Assembly (NCBI GenBank): GCA_020161835.1
Contig: JAIUNL010000024.1
Span: 1-49,897, forward strand
DNA from: Bacteroidota bacterium
Lineage (GTDB): Bacteria; Bacteroidota; JABWAT01
Reading direction: 5' to 3'
DNA: 49,897 nt
Shown: positions 1 to 7,970 of the stretch, one piece after another
Layout of the letters: the number at the start of each line of letters is the position of its first letter
How positions within the stretch are numbered: position 1 is the stretch's first letter
Translations under genes and position numbers: made by a program
The notes under the pieces: model-generated
What the model saw: only the letters and a program-made list of their open reading frames with translations
Told to the model about the DNA's origin: nothing
Database searches by the model: none

Positions 1-1
1 C

Positions 2-157
2 AAAGGTCCGGTAAACGGAAAAGTTATTCTGGATTTCAATAAGGCCTATAATCCGCCTTGTGCTTTCACCTCATTTGCAACGTGCCCAGTTCCCCTTCAG
101 CAAAACCGCCTGCAAGTCAGGATTGAAGCCGGTGAGAAAAATGCAGGAAAACACTAA
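2..157 (+). CDS. DUF1684 family protein, C-terminal fragment
   Basis: An open frame enters the window from the left edge and ends at TAA 155-157, giving 51 residues. It reads through VILDFNKAYNPPCAFT, then FATCPVPLQQNRLQV and a closing IEAGEK. This is the conserved C-terminal signature of DUF1684 proteins, in which an F-N-x-A-Y-N-P-P-C segment is followed by a C-P-x-P-x-x-x-N-x-L segment and an AGEK-like ending. The start and most of the protein lie outside the window. Proteins of this family have no established biochemical role that I can state. Recognition rests on the motif pattern only. Confidence 0.75.
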   Translation, partial: KGPVNGKVILDFNKAYNPPCAFTSFATCPVPLQQNRLQVRIEAGEKNAGKH

Positions 158-161
158 TGCA

Positions 162-258
162 GGTTACGGGTCACATATCACAGGTTACAGGTTTTCAATT
201 CAAGGACCCCGTGATTCGTGACCTGTAATATGTGACCTGTGATTTGTAACTTATAACC
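162..258. repeat. Intergenic repeat cluster, GGTTACGGGTCACATATCAC type
   Basis: This stretch is built of repeated and inverted words such as GGTTACGGGTCACATATCAC and ACCTGTAATATGTGACCTG. The left half (162-193) matches 34605-34636 at 29 of 32 positions. Related copies lie near 8680-8705 and 46966-46991. The two halves here are partly inverted relative to each other, so the transcript could fold. It sits between the DUF1684 gene and the sensor kinase gene. No open frame is credible inside it. Confidence 0.7.
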
Positions 259-360
259 TTTCCTTCGTTTCATCCGCCAAAAACAGCATTTCATCCGAAA
301 AAACCTGTTTAAATCGCGACATCCTGCCGATATTGCAGAAAAAAAATAACTTCTTTTCTT

Positions 361-1437
361 ATGCGATCAATCAAAGATACCGTTCAGCTTTTTTCAACCC
401 CACGATTTTACTGGTCATTGGTGATTTCAATTGCACTGATTGCAACCACTCTTGCCTTTATTTACCATGATAAAATCAACGGTATTGAATCCCTTTTCAT
501 CAATTTAACTTACACCACCATCCTAACTTCGCTTTCTTTTTTTACGGTTATGTGGTTTCAGGCCGTTGAAAGAGAAAAATTCTGGGATCGTGTCATTTTC
601 AGTTATCTGGCCCTGACCATTTCAAGTATTCTGGGCACGTTTATCGCAACCGGGATTGTGCTTTTTTTCCATAATATGTCAGATATGCCCCATCCCTTTT
701 GGGTCATGCTGCTCAGCAATATGCTTATCACATTTGTGGCCGGAACGATTTTAAATACGTGGTCGTATTATGAACTTAAAGTCGTTGATCTTGCCGAGAA
801 ACTGGCACAAAAGGAAATCAGCGAACAACGAATCCAGACTCTTCACGCCAAAGCCAAAATGGAAAGCCTCAGGGCAAAGGTCAATCCGCACTTTCTATTC
901 AACACACTCAACTCGATATCCTCACTTGTTTATTCAAATCCGGATCTTGCGGATGATATGATTCAGAAACTGGCCAATCTGTTCCGATATTCACTCGAAC
1001 ATGAATCAGATGATATGATTGATCTTGAAAAAGAACTCGAGATTGTTAAAAACTATCTGGATATCGAAAAAGTCAGGCTCAATGACCGCCTTGATTTCAC
1101 CGTGACCGTTTCTGATGATCTGAAGCGTTTCAAAATCCCCCCTTTTCTGATTCAGCCGCTGGTTGAAAATTCAATCAAACACGGCATTTCCAAAAAATCC
1201 GGCGGTGGCGTTATCCGCATTTATGCAACTGAAACAGATGAGTCGGTCATTCTTGCAGTGAAAGATAATGGGGTAGGTTTTGACGGTCCGCTTCCTGATG
1301 ACCGGTTTGGTCTGAAAGGCGTTTCTGAACGGATCAGGCTTCATTTTGGTGAAAAATCAGAAATTCGTCTGCTTTCGGACAATGGAACCACTGTGAGTTT
1401 GATTATCCCTAAATTAAACGGAGTTTCCCATGGGTAA
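361..1437 (+). CDS. Membrane sensor histidine kinase, LytS/YpdA-type (His_kinase family)
   Basis: The protein has 358 residues. Four hydrophobic segments lie at about 17-36, 46-67, 78-103 and 112-132, followed by a short coiled stretch. The phosphoacceptor region RAKVNPHFLFNTLNS, with the NPHFLFN motif and His177, defines the His_kinase (PF06580) class. The ATPase part shows the N-box PFLIQPLVENSIKHGI, a G-box VKDNGVGF and GLKGVSERIRLHFG. Kinases of this class sense an unknown signal through the membrane domain and phosphorylate an LytTR response regulator. The next gene is such a regulator and overlaps this one by 8 bases, so they are almost certainly cotranscribed. The ATG start is preceded by an A-rich leader without a clear Shine-Dalgarno site. 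Confidence 0.93.
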   Translation: MRSIKDTVQLFSTPRFYWSLVISIALIATTLAFIYHDKINGIESLFINLTYTTILTSLSFFTVMWFQAVEREKFWDRVIFSYLALTISSILGTFIATGIVLFFHNMSDMPHPFWVMLLSNMLITFVAGTILNTWSYYELKVVDLAEKLAQKEISEQRIQTLHAKAKMESLRAKVNPHFLFNTLNSISSLVYSNPDLADDMIQKLANLFRYSLEHESDDMIDLEKELEIVKNYLDIEKVRLNDRLDFTVTVSDDLKRFKIPPFLIQPLVENSIKHGISKKSGGGVIRIYATETDESVILAVKDNGVGFDGPLPDDRFGLKGVSERIRLHFGEKSEIRLLSDNGTTVSLIIPKLNGVSHG

Positions 1438-2185
1438 ATCATTCAGAACCGTTATAATTGATGATGAACAGCTCGCCATTGACCGGCTGAAACGGTTGCT
1501 TCTTCCCTATTCTGAAAGTCTTGATCTGGTGGGGCAGGCAACCGACGGACGGTCAGGAGCTAACCTGATTGATGAGGTAAAACCTGATTTGGTTTTTTTG
1601 GATGTTCAAATGCCTGAACTGAACGGATTTCAGGTTCTCGAAACCATCCAACATCAGCCCTGGATCATTTTCACCACTGCTTATGATGAATTTGCACTGA
1701 AAGCCTTCCAAACCAATTCCATTGATTACCTGCTGAAACCCATCGACAAAGACCGGCTGAAACAGGCTATTGAAAAGCTTCAACGCTTGATTCCGGGAAC
1801 AGAATCAAATCCTTCAGACCAAATCAGAAAATTGCTGGAATCATTGGTTCCGGCTCCGGCCAAACTGGCAAAACTCAAAATTAAAACCGGTGATAAAATC
1901 CGCTTTGTTGACTATTCTGATATTGTTTATTTTGAAGCGAGTGAAAAATATGTTGAAGTCCATACGGTTGGCGAAACTTATCTGATCGAAGACACGATTT
2001 ATCAGCTTGAAGAACAATTGAAAAATCTCAGTTTTGTACGAATTCACAGGTCTACCCTCATCAACACCGATCATTTGCTTGAAGTTGTGAAATGGTTCGG
2101 CGGGAAATACAAAGCCCGGATGAAAGATCAGAAAAAATCTGAATTGACAGTGAGTTTAAGTTATAAAGAAAATCTGGGATTGTAG
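1430..2185 (+). CDS. LytTR family response regulator
   Basis: This 251-residue protein has an N-terminal receiver domain (about 5-120) with acidic residues Asp11 and Asp12, predicted phosphoacceptor Asp58 in LVFLDVQMP, and the conserved lysine in DYLLKPID. The C-terminal domain (about 145-250) is an LytTR DNA-binding domain: KIRFVDYSDIVYFEASEKY, then FVRIHRSTLINTDHL and a final VSLSYKENL. It overlaps the kinase gene by 8 bases, the usual arrangement for LytS/LytR-type pairs. Phosphorylation should alter binding at promoter repeats. No target gene is evident next to it, because the following gap contains only repeats and the next gene runs the other way. Confidence 0.94.
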   Translation: MGKSFRTVIIDDEQLAIDRLKRLLLPYSESLDLVGQATDGRSGANLIDEVKPDLVFLDVQMPELNGFQVLETIQHQPWIIFTTAYDEFALKAFQTNSIDYLLKPIDKDRLKQAIEKLQRLIPGTESNPSDQIRKLLESLVPAPAKLAKLKIKTGDKIRFVDYSDIVYFEASEKYVEVHTVGETYLIEDTIYQLEEQLKNLSFVRIHRSTLINTDHLLEVVKWFGGKYKARMKDQKKSELTVSLSYKENLGL

Positions 2186-2454
2186 GAATAAGTTATAAGT
2201 GGTAAGTTACAAGTGACAAGTTGAGTGAAACAAAGACCCCGAATTTACTTCGGGGAGGTCAGTTGAGCAAAGGAAAGATTTAAAATTCATCCCCGGGTTA
2301 AGCTTTGAAAAGGTATTTGGAATTTTTTCACCCCAACGGGGTAAAATGTGAATAGCCCCGGGTCGTGACCCGGTGGATTTGGGGTGTCCCCAAACAATGC
2401 AACCTCGAACGGGGTTGAACTTCCTTTGGTTGAACTCTCAACACTTTTTAAGAC
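2186..2454. repeat. Intergenic region made of palindromic repeats
   Basis: No gene is visible here. An inverted repeat at 2235-2260 (GACCCCGAA, loop, TTCGGGG) could end transcription between the convergent neighbours. From 2329 to 2420 there is a compound repeat with three palindromes. Its centre, TGAATAGCCCCGGGT followed by GACCCGGTGGA (2348-2377), matches on the opposite strand the repeat near 25300, which also carries AATAGCCCCGGGT and CCCGGTGGA. Such CCCCGGGT and CAACGGGGT elements are common between genes in Bacteroidota-type genomes. Their function is unknown to me. Confidence 0.7.
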
Positions 2455-3660
2455 TCAAAAACTCCACTTCACCCTCATAAAACCAATCGTTCCAATTCCA
2501 CCATATTCACTGGTATTATTTCCATCCGAAAACAAAAGCATTCCGTTCAAGTCAAGATTGTCTGATAAATTCCAGTTCAAAGTTGGACCGGCAGTCAAAG
2601 AATAATCAGTTGCATTCCAGAGGTAAATACCTCCAATTCTAACCAATGGAGTCAGATCATAGCCGGCCTGATGTGCCAGATTTAATACACCGGGAGACAA
2701 CCACTGATTATCCGCAGCATTCAGAATGTTAAACAAAACATTTTCTTTCTGACCGGATGGACTCCATAAACATTCTGTGAGAAGATAAAGGGAATTTTCA
2801 AATGTATAATCATAGGAAACAACAGCCTGAACATTGGGAGTTTCTTCTCTGGTTTTAACATAAATGGATCCTGTTTCTGATGGGAAAAATCGATAATATG
2901 AACTATTGAAACTATTAAACTGGCCCAAAACTTCCCCGCGGAATCCCCCTTTTAGAAATTCACCCGACCAGCCAAATCCGGCAACAGGAATATCATGTCG
3001 CTGACCGCCGAAAACCTGAAAATCTGTACTTCTCATATTTCCCTTAAACCTTAAAGCCCAGGCCCGGCCTGCCCGGGTTTCCGATCCTTTTACTACCAAA
3101 TCAAACGAATTGGTTTCGCTGGTGTAAAACTGAATTCTGACGGCATCTGAAGAAGGAAGATCATCGCCAAACGTGACGGCGTTCCGAGCGTTGAAAATAT
3201 CAACTGGATTCCAGATCATCGCCATTCCCCAGTTAATCCGCTGCCGACCAGCGGTAATCAGAAGAGGTCCGTCATTATAATCCAGATAAAACCGGTTCAC
3301 CCTAAAATCAGCAGTGTTGTTTTTGTTCAATTTCCAGGTTTTATTGATTAAAAACTGGTCAGTTGAACCGGTACTTCCGTCTGAAATCATTTTGCTGAAG
3401 CTGGAAGTTTCCCCATGTAAAAATCTCGTCCGGAATTCTGACTGAAAAGTCAATCTTTCAGAAAAAGAATATCCTGCATTGAGGTAAAGGGATCCCTGAT
3501 TTAACTGTTTTAAATCCGTATTCCTGCTGAAAATTGTTCGTCCGGGTTTGACTGAAATCCCCATCCATTGCAGATTTCCTGAAAATTCCGGCTGTGCAAA
3601 GGCGGGGAGGGAGAAAAGGAGAAGAAAGATGATTGCAGAAAACCTGAAAACGCCTATCAA
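2455..3660 (-). CDS. Outer-membrane beta-barrel protein linked to a Lol/MacB-like operon
   Basis: The predicted mature protein is rich in alternating aromatic and polar strands and ends in MRVKWSF, a terminal aromatic typical of outer-membrane barrels. An internal motif GRQRINWGMAMIWNPVDIF is characteristic of barrels that accompany LolA-like proteins and transporters. I place the start at TTG 3660, giving 401 residues that begin directly with a signal peptide (VFRFSAIIFLLLFSLPAFA, then Q). The frame stays open to GTG 3780, which overlaps the stop of the ATPase gene. Those 40 extra residues would translate two intergenic palindromes and place a charged segment before the signal peptide, so the long form is unlikely. 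It is the last gene of the operon. The substrate is unknown. Confidence 0.8.
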   Translation of the reverse strand: MIGVFRFSAIIFLLLFSLPAFAQPEFSGNLQWMGISVKPGRTIFSRNTDLKQLNQGSLYLNAGYSFSERLTFQSEFRTRFLHGETSSFSKMISDGSTGSTDQFLINKTWKLNKNNTADFRVNRFYLDYNDGPLLITAGRQRINWGMAMIWNPVDIFNARNAVTFGDDLPSSDAVRIQFYTSETNSFDLVVKGSETRAGRAWALRFKGNMRSTDFQVFGGQRHDIPVAGFGWSGEFLKGGFRGEVLGQFNSFNSSYYRFFPSETGSIYVKTREETPNVQAVVSYDYTFENSLYLLTECLWSPSGQKENVLFNILNAADNQWLSPGVLNLAHQAGYDLTPLVRIGGIYLWNATDYSLTAGPTLNWNLSDNLDLNGMLLFSDGNNTSEYGGIGTIGFMRVKWSF

Positions 3661-3675
3661 TGACCCACCCCCATT

Positions 3676-3749
3676 CCCCCTCCGTCGGAGGGGGCTATCA
3701 TTTCGTTTTTCAATTTTTAATTCAATTTTCCACCCCGATATGAATCGGG
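3676..3749. repeat. Two intergenic palindromes between ATPase and barrel genes
   Basis: At 3676-3694 lies CCCCCTCCGTCGGAGGGGG, with perfect 9-base arms around one base. At 3734-3749 lies CCCGATATGAATCGGG, with 6-base arms. Both belong to word types repeated between other genes in this window. They lie in the space the longest reading of the barrel gene would translate, which argues for the TTG start at 3660. Confidence 0.7.
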
Positions 3750-3776
3750 ATCTTCGTTTTGCTCGACTTATACTTA

Positions 3777-4481
3777 TCACTTTGTAACTTCCTTTTGTTC
3801 CTGCAATACATCAGATTCAATCCGTCCGTCTCTCAGGGTAATAACCCGGTGTGCTCTGGCAATCACCCGGTGATCGTGAGTTGAAAAAACAAATGTCGTG
3901 TCGTGCTGATGGTTCAAAACTTCCATCAGATCAAGCAATTGTTCTGCTGAAACGGAATCCAGATTGGCAGTCGGTTCATCGGCGAGAACGTAGGCTGGAT
4001 TTGATGCCAAAGCCCTGGCGACGGCTACCCGCTGCTGCTGACCACCGGAAAGCTGGGACGGTCTAACGTGCATTTTGTCTTTTAGTCCAACTGCTTCAAG
4101 CAGAAATTCTGCCCGTTCTTTCCGTTCTTTAGACGACCGTTTCTGAAGAAGCATGATAAACTCAACATTTTCATAGGCTGTCAGAACCGGGATAAGATTG
4201 TAAGCCTGAAAAACAAAACCGATATGATTCAGACGGAAGTCAATCAATTCACCGGGATTTACTTTGGTAACCTCAACTCCACTGATCACAACATTTCCGG
4301 AGGTGGGTTGGTCAAGTCCGCCGATAATATTCAGTAGGGTAGTTTTCCCCGATCCTGAAGGACCGACGATCGAAAGAAATTCACCTTTTTCTACCGAAAA
4401 AGATACACCGGATAGCGCCTGAACCGGAACAGCTCCGCCATTGTAGATTTTGGTAACTGATTCAACTGAAATAATCGGCAT
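3777..4481 (-). CDS. ABC transporter ATP-binding protein, LolD/MacB class
   Basis: This 234-residue protein is a complete ABC ATPase. Walker A is GPSGSGKTT (Gly40 to Thr48), the Q-loop is FVFQAYNL, the signature is LSGGQQQRVAVARAL (from residue 144), Walker B is YVLADEPTANLD (Asp168, Glu169) and the switch histidine is His202 in FSTHDHRV. The length and sequence style are those of the LolD/MacB/FtsE branch, which energises FtsX-fold permeases that work from the periplasmic side without moving substrate across the inner membrane. The two permease genes directly upstream are the expected partners. The 117-base gap before it contains a repeat. Confidence 0.93.
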   Translation of the reverse strand: MPIISVESVTKIYNGGAVPVQALSGVSFSVEKGEFLSIVGPSGSGKTTLLNIIGGLDQPTSGNVVISGVEVTKVNPGELIDFRLNHIGFVFQAYNLIPVLTAYENVEFIMLLQKRSSKERKERAEFLLEAVGLKDKMHVRPSQLSGGQQQRVAVARALASNPAYVLADEPTANLDSVSAEQLLDLMEVLNHQHDTTFVFSTHDHRVIARAHRVITLRDGRIESDVLQEQKEVTK

Positions 4482-4529
4482 TTGTTAGTTCCTTTAAAAG
4501 GATTTTTATAATTGAATTTTCTTTCGACC

Positions 4530-4552
4530 GGGCACTTCGACTCCGCTCAGTG
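4530..4552 (-). repeat. 23-base intergenic repeat, copy 1
   Basis: On the minus strand this is a 23-base word that begins CACTGAGCGG and ends AAGTGCCC. It recurs identically on the plus strand at 32834-32856 and 34705-34727. It lies between the permease and ATPase genes of one operon, so it is transcribed or interrupts the operon. Confidence 0.8.
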
Positions 4553-4598
4553 TCCGTTCGAATTTAAAGTCCCATGTCACACGTCACCTGTCCCTGCA

Positions 4599-5813
4599 TT
4601 AAAGGCTTCTGATTGCTTCAACCGGTTTTAGCCGTGTTGCTTTCCAGCCAGGATAAATGGCCGAAATGATGGCAGTTGAAATAATCATCAGAGCCAGAAT
4701 CCAAACCATATCGGGTGGGATGGTGGTATATAATTTTGAACTGATTCCAAAACTTGCAAGTCCGTCTGCGAACAACGCCAGATTGATACCGTGAAGCCCA
4801 AACCAGTGAACGGTTAAAAGTCCGAAAGCGGTCCCAAAAACTCCGGCTGACAAAGCCAGAATCAGGGTTTCAATTAAAATCAACTGAAATAGCCGGGCAG
4901 GTTTCATCCCGACAGCCATCAAAATTCCAAATTCCCGGTACCGCTCCAAAACCGACATCAGCATGGTATTGGTAACCCCAAAAAGAAGGGCAAACAGAAT
5001 AATTCCCATGAAAATACTCATCATCATGCCAGAAAGATCTGCAGTAAGTTTAAGTTCAGGAACAAGGGTTTTCCAGCTTTGGACTTTGAGGTTGGCAAAT
5101 TCACCGGTCCAGGCTTTTTCAAGGGAATCAGTTTGTTCTGACTTATTCAGCTTCACGACAATTTCATGTGTAAAATCATCCCTGCCAGTCAGTTTTCTGA
5201 GGTCATTACCCCTAACCCAGACATGGGTTTCATCAAATACGGAAGATTGGGTTTGAATTATTCCGGCAACTTTGAAATTGGCATAGACAACCGAACCGTC
5301 AAATCCCTGGAAACTCAGAATGAGTTTACTTTTCAACTTCAAGCCCAGTTTTTCAGCCAGTTTTTTGCCTACGATTGCGGGTGACTTCAAGTCATCATCC
5401 AACCAGTTTCCGTTAATAAGATGACGATCCAGCGTGCTGACTTCTTTTTCCCGGATTTCATCAAGCCCGGTCAATTTCACCACTCCCGAGGTTTTTGATG
5501 ATGCTGCAATGGCATCAATTAAGATCCGGTCAGTCACTGAAGCAACTTCCTTTTTTGACCGGAGATTTTCAAGCACATTATGGGCATCCGGGATGGTTTG
5601 AGTCAACAGTTCATCTTCAGTAAATGAAGGCAGGTGAAACTGAACATGACCCAAGTCCCGGTCAATGGCATTTCTCACCATGGAATCCGACATGCCCAGC
5701 ATGATGCCCGAAGCAAACAGACCTGACCATAATCCCACAACCATCGCCGTCCAGATGATCCCGCTTCTTTTCTTATTTCGCCATAAATTTCGCCAGGCCA
5801 GTTTCAGCATCAT
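4599..5813 (-). CDS. ABC transporter permease, FtsX/LolC/MacB fold (second permease)
   Basis: The 404-residue protein begins MMLKLAWRNLWRNKKRSG, the positively charged start typical of this permease family, followed by a first membrane segment at about 20-42. A long extracytoplasmic domain (about 43-265) follows. Three C-terminal membrane segments lie near 270-295, 315-340 and 365-390. The ending, YPGWKATRLKPVEAIRSL, is the hallmark of MacB/LolC-type permeases. It starts one base after the stop of the preceding permease gene, and the two probably form a heterodimer served by the ATPase at 3777-4481. The short N-terminal part and lack of a fused ATPase place it nearer LolC/E than MacB itself. 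Confidence 0.9.
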   Translation of the reverse strand: MMLKLAWRNLWRNKKRSGIIWTAMVVGLWSGLFASGIMLGMSDSMVRNAIDRDLGHVQFHLPSFTEDELLTQTIPDAHNVLENLRSKKEVASVTDRILIDAIAASSKTSGVVKLTGLDEIREKEVSTLDRHLINGNWLDDDLKSPAIVGKKLAEKLGLKLKSKLILSFQGFDGSVVYANFKVAGIIQTQSSVFDETHVWVRGNDLRKLTGRDDFTHEIVVKLNKSEQTDSLEKAWTGEFANLKVQSWKTLVPELKLTADLSGMMMSIFMGIILFALLFGVTNTMLMSVLERYREFGILMAVGMKPARLFQLILIETLILALSAGVFGTAFGLLTVHWFGLHGINLALFADGLASFGISSKLYTTIPPDMVWILALMIISTAIISAIYPGWKATRLKPVEAIRSL

Positions 5814-5814
5814 C

Positions 5815-7047
5815 TTATCGCCTCATCGCTTCGACAGGTTTCAATTTTCTGATGACATTGAACGGATAACCGGCGGCAAGAATCCCGAAAACGAGAATGA
5901 TCAGGGCCTGAGAATAAAATACAAACGGAGCCAGCGAAACGAAAAGGAAGGGTTCGATACCATAATTCAGCATAGCTTCACCCATATCCCCTGAAACTGG
6001 AATAGGAAAGAGATACATCCAGACCATTATCGGAACAGAAACCAAAAATCCTGCAAGCGTTCCCGTGAGCGAAATGAAAATAATTTCGGTTAAAACCACA
6101 ATTGAAAGTTTTGCCTTTTTCATTCCGATTGCGACCAGAATTCCAAATTCCCTGATGCGTTCCTGCGTCATCATCATGATGGTTCCAAAAATCCCGAACC
6201 CAACAACCAGATATAAAATGGAAGTCATGAGATAACTTCCGGCATCATCTGCAGCAATTGCCTGTACCAATTCAGGCATCAGATCCTTCCAGGTCATGAC
6301 CTCAAAACCTGAATTCAGAAGCGTATCAATCTGAGTTTTTACTTCATCCATACTTGCAGGTTTAGCCAGATCGATTGCCAGCGAAGTCAGATATCCTTCG
6401 CAATCCAGCAAAGTTTCTGCACGATTGAGAGACAAAAGAATCATCGCCTGATTCAGTTGCTTGAGCGGGTATTTTACAATTCCCTCAATGGGGATTTCTG
6501 CAGCAACCGTTGAGCCGTGAAAACCCGAGCCGAATAAAATCAGCGTATCACCAACGGTCACACCAAGACGTTTTGCCAAACCTTCAGCAATCAGCATCCC
6601 CTCGGATGAATCCGTCAGAAATTTCCCGGCGATCACTCTTTTAGCCAAACCCGACATGTTATTTTCTGCTTCTGGGTCAATTCCGATCAGCGGAGAAACT
6701 TTGGTAAGGGTATCTTTCGAAACCAGAACTCCGGTTTCCAAACGGGGCAACAGGGTTTTTACTTCAGGACTATTTTGGATTGAAATCCGGTCAGCCTCAG
6801 ATAAAACCATGGCATCATCAATGGATTTATTTTCCCAATAGCCGGTTTTATGAACCTGGATGTAACCCGAAATCTGTTTGACCGTTCCCTGTATCATTTG
6901 TGCATGCTGACCTTCCTGAACCGAAGTCGTAAAAGTCGAAAGCACCACAGCAAACAAAATTGAAGAAACCGCAATCAGCGTTCGTTTTTTATTTCGCCAG
7001 CAATTCCGCCAGGCTAACGTCAGGTAAAACCCAAAATCTGGCATCAT
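5815..7047 (-). CDS. ABC transporter permease, FtsX/LolC/MacB fold (first permease)
   Basis: This 410-residue protein has the same plan as its neighbour: FYLTLAWRNCWRNKKRTL at the N terminus, one membrane segment at about 22-44, an extracytoplasmic domain, then three membrane segments and the closing FNVIRKLKPVEAMRR. Its ATG overlaps the stop of the LolA-like gene by 4 bases, and its stop lies one base before the second permease gene, so the three are translationally linked. Two different permeases with one ATPase is the LolCDE arrangement. The substrate cannot be told from sequence. Lipoproteins, lipids or an exported small molecule are all possible. Confidence 0.9.
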   Translation of the reverse strand: MMPDFGFYLTLAWRNCWRNKKRTLIAVSSILFAVVLSTFTTSVQEGQHAQMIQGTVKQISGYIQVHKTGYWENKSIDDAMVLSEADRISIQNSPEVKTLLPRLETGVLVSKDTLTKVSPLIGIDPEAENNMSGLAKRVIAGKFLTDSSEGMLIAEGLAKRLGVTVGDTLILFGSGFHGSTVAAEIPIEGIVKYPLKQLNQAMILLSLNRAETLLDCEGYLTSLAIDLAKPASMDEVKTQIDTLLNSGFEVMTWKDLMPELVQAIAADDAGSYLMTSILYLVVGFGIFGTIMMMTQERIREFGILVAIGMKKAKLSIVVLTEIIFISLTGTLAGFLVSVPIMVWMYLFPIPVSGDMGEAMLNYGIEPFLFVSLAPFVFYSQALIILVFGILAAGYPFNVIRKLKPVEAMRR

Positions 7048-7787
7048 TTCACCTTTTTCATATTCTGCTGACTGAAAAAATCAGGTTTAATCGGCTCATC
7101 AAAGAAAATAGACTGGTAAGTCATGATTGTTTTATTCCCGGGTTTATCCAAGGGAACAATTTCCATTACGGTTGGAATAACCCGGTTTCCTGCATTTTTG
7201 ATTTGCGTGCTTTTCATAGTTCTAACCGCAATTCCGTCCTCGTCATAAAAGACAGCAAGAAGCTGAAAGTAGCCTTCTTTACTGATAAAGGAAATGATTT
7301 TCCCCCAAACCACGGCCGCATCGGGTTTTGGTACTGATGAAACCTTCCAGCAAATCCGTCCATCAACTGTTGAATCACCGGTGATTTCATGATCATAATC
7401 TTCAACAAACGAAGATTCCTTAACCAGATCGTCATTGGTAAAGTCAGATCCCATCCAGGACTGCATCATCATGGAAGACGGGATTTTAATTTCTTTATTG
7501 ATGGTCGGAAGGAAATTCCAGACTTCCGATTTCCGTTTGAGGGTAACTGTTCCCTTATCTCTTACCGGTGCAGTGAGGTAAATCAGGGCATAGTCTTCAC
7601 CCAAAGCCCAGGTTTTCATTGAAAACTCCCGTGTCCAGTCGGGTTTCACAATTTTCATGGTCATTTCTGCCCGGTTGCTTTTTCCACGGACAACCTGATC
7701 TGCCTTTTTTACAATTTCGGTGACCGTTTGTGCACCGGACAGCAAAGGAAACATCATCAAAAAGAAAAGTGAAAGTGTTGTTTTCAT
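7044..7787 (-). CDS. LolA-like outer-membrane lipoprotein-sorting protein
   Basis: This 247-residue protein starts with a clear signal peptide (TLSLFFLMMFPLLSGAQ). The mature part matches the PF17131-type LolA_like family: VVRGKSNRAEMTMKIVKP near the start, an LKRKSEVWNFLPTINKEIK segment, a MGSDFTNDDL segment and a C-terminal VMEIVPLDKPGNKT. Members have the LolA/LolB-type half barrel that can hold a lipid chain in the periplasm. It is the first structural gene after the TetR gene and overlaps the next gene by 4 bases. Together with the two permeases, the ATPase and the outer-membrane barrel it suggests a periplasmic shuttle in a dedicated envelope transport system. The cargo is unknown. Confidence 0.85.
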   Translation of the reverse strand: MKTTLSLFFLMMFPLLSGAQTVTEIVKKADQVVRGKSNRAEMTMKIVKPDWTREFSMKTWALGEDYALIYLTAPVRDKGTVTLKRKSEVWNFLPTINKEIKIPSSMMMQSWMGSDFTNDDLVKESSFVEDYDHEITGDSTVDGRICWKVSSVPKPDAAVVWGKIISFISKEGYFQLLAVFYDEDGIAVRTMKSTQIKNAGNRVIPTVMEIVPLDKPGNKTIMTYQSIFFDEPIKPDFFSQQNMKKVK

Positions 7788-7852
7788 AGGGCAATTTTTG
7801 ATTGGTTTAAAATCTTTTGGAGTAAATTCAATAAATCTTTTAGTAGCCCTGC

Positions 7853-7961
7853 TGTCATCCCGGACTTGATCCGGGATCCAGTATTAAAGGCATGGATTTG
7901 CTTCGCACATGTCAAGACCCGCCTTTCCGTCGTTAGCCGGATTTTCAACGCGGGAATGACA
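7853..7961 (+). repeat. REP-like palindromic repeat, copy 1
   Basis: The first 33 bases (7853-7885) contain the palindrome TCCCGGACTTGATCCGGGA. They match 33004-33036 on the other strand at 31 of 33 positions. The element runs on to a closing CGCGGGAATGACA near 7950-7962, which resembles an inverted end of the GTCATCCCGG start. It lies between the TetR gene and the LolA-like gene, so readthrough between them would cross a strong hairpin. Confidence 0.75.
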
Positions 7962-7970
7962 TCAATAAGA

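Noticed and set aside
158..300. Possible CRISPR-like array in the repeated words near the left edge
   Set aside because: Word lengths and spacing are irregular, there are no constant spacers and no cas genes nearby.
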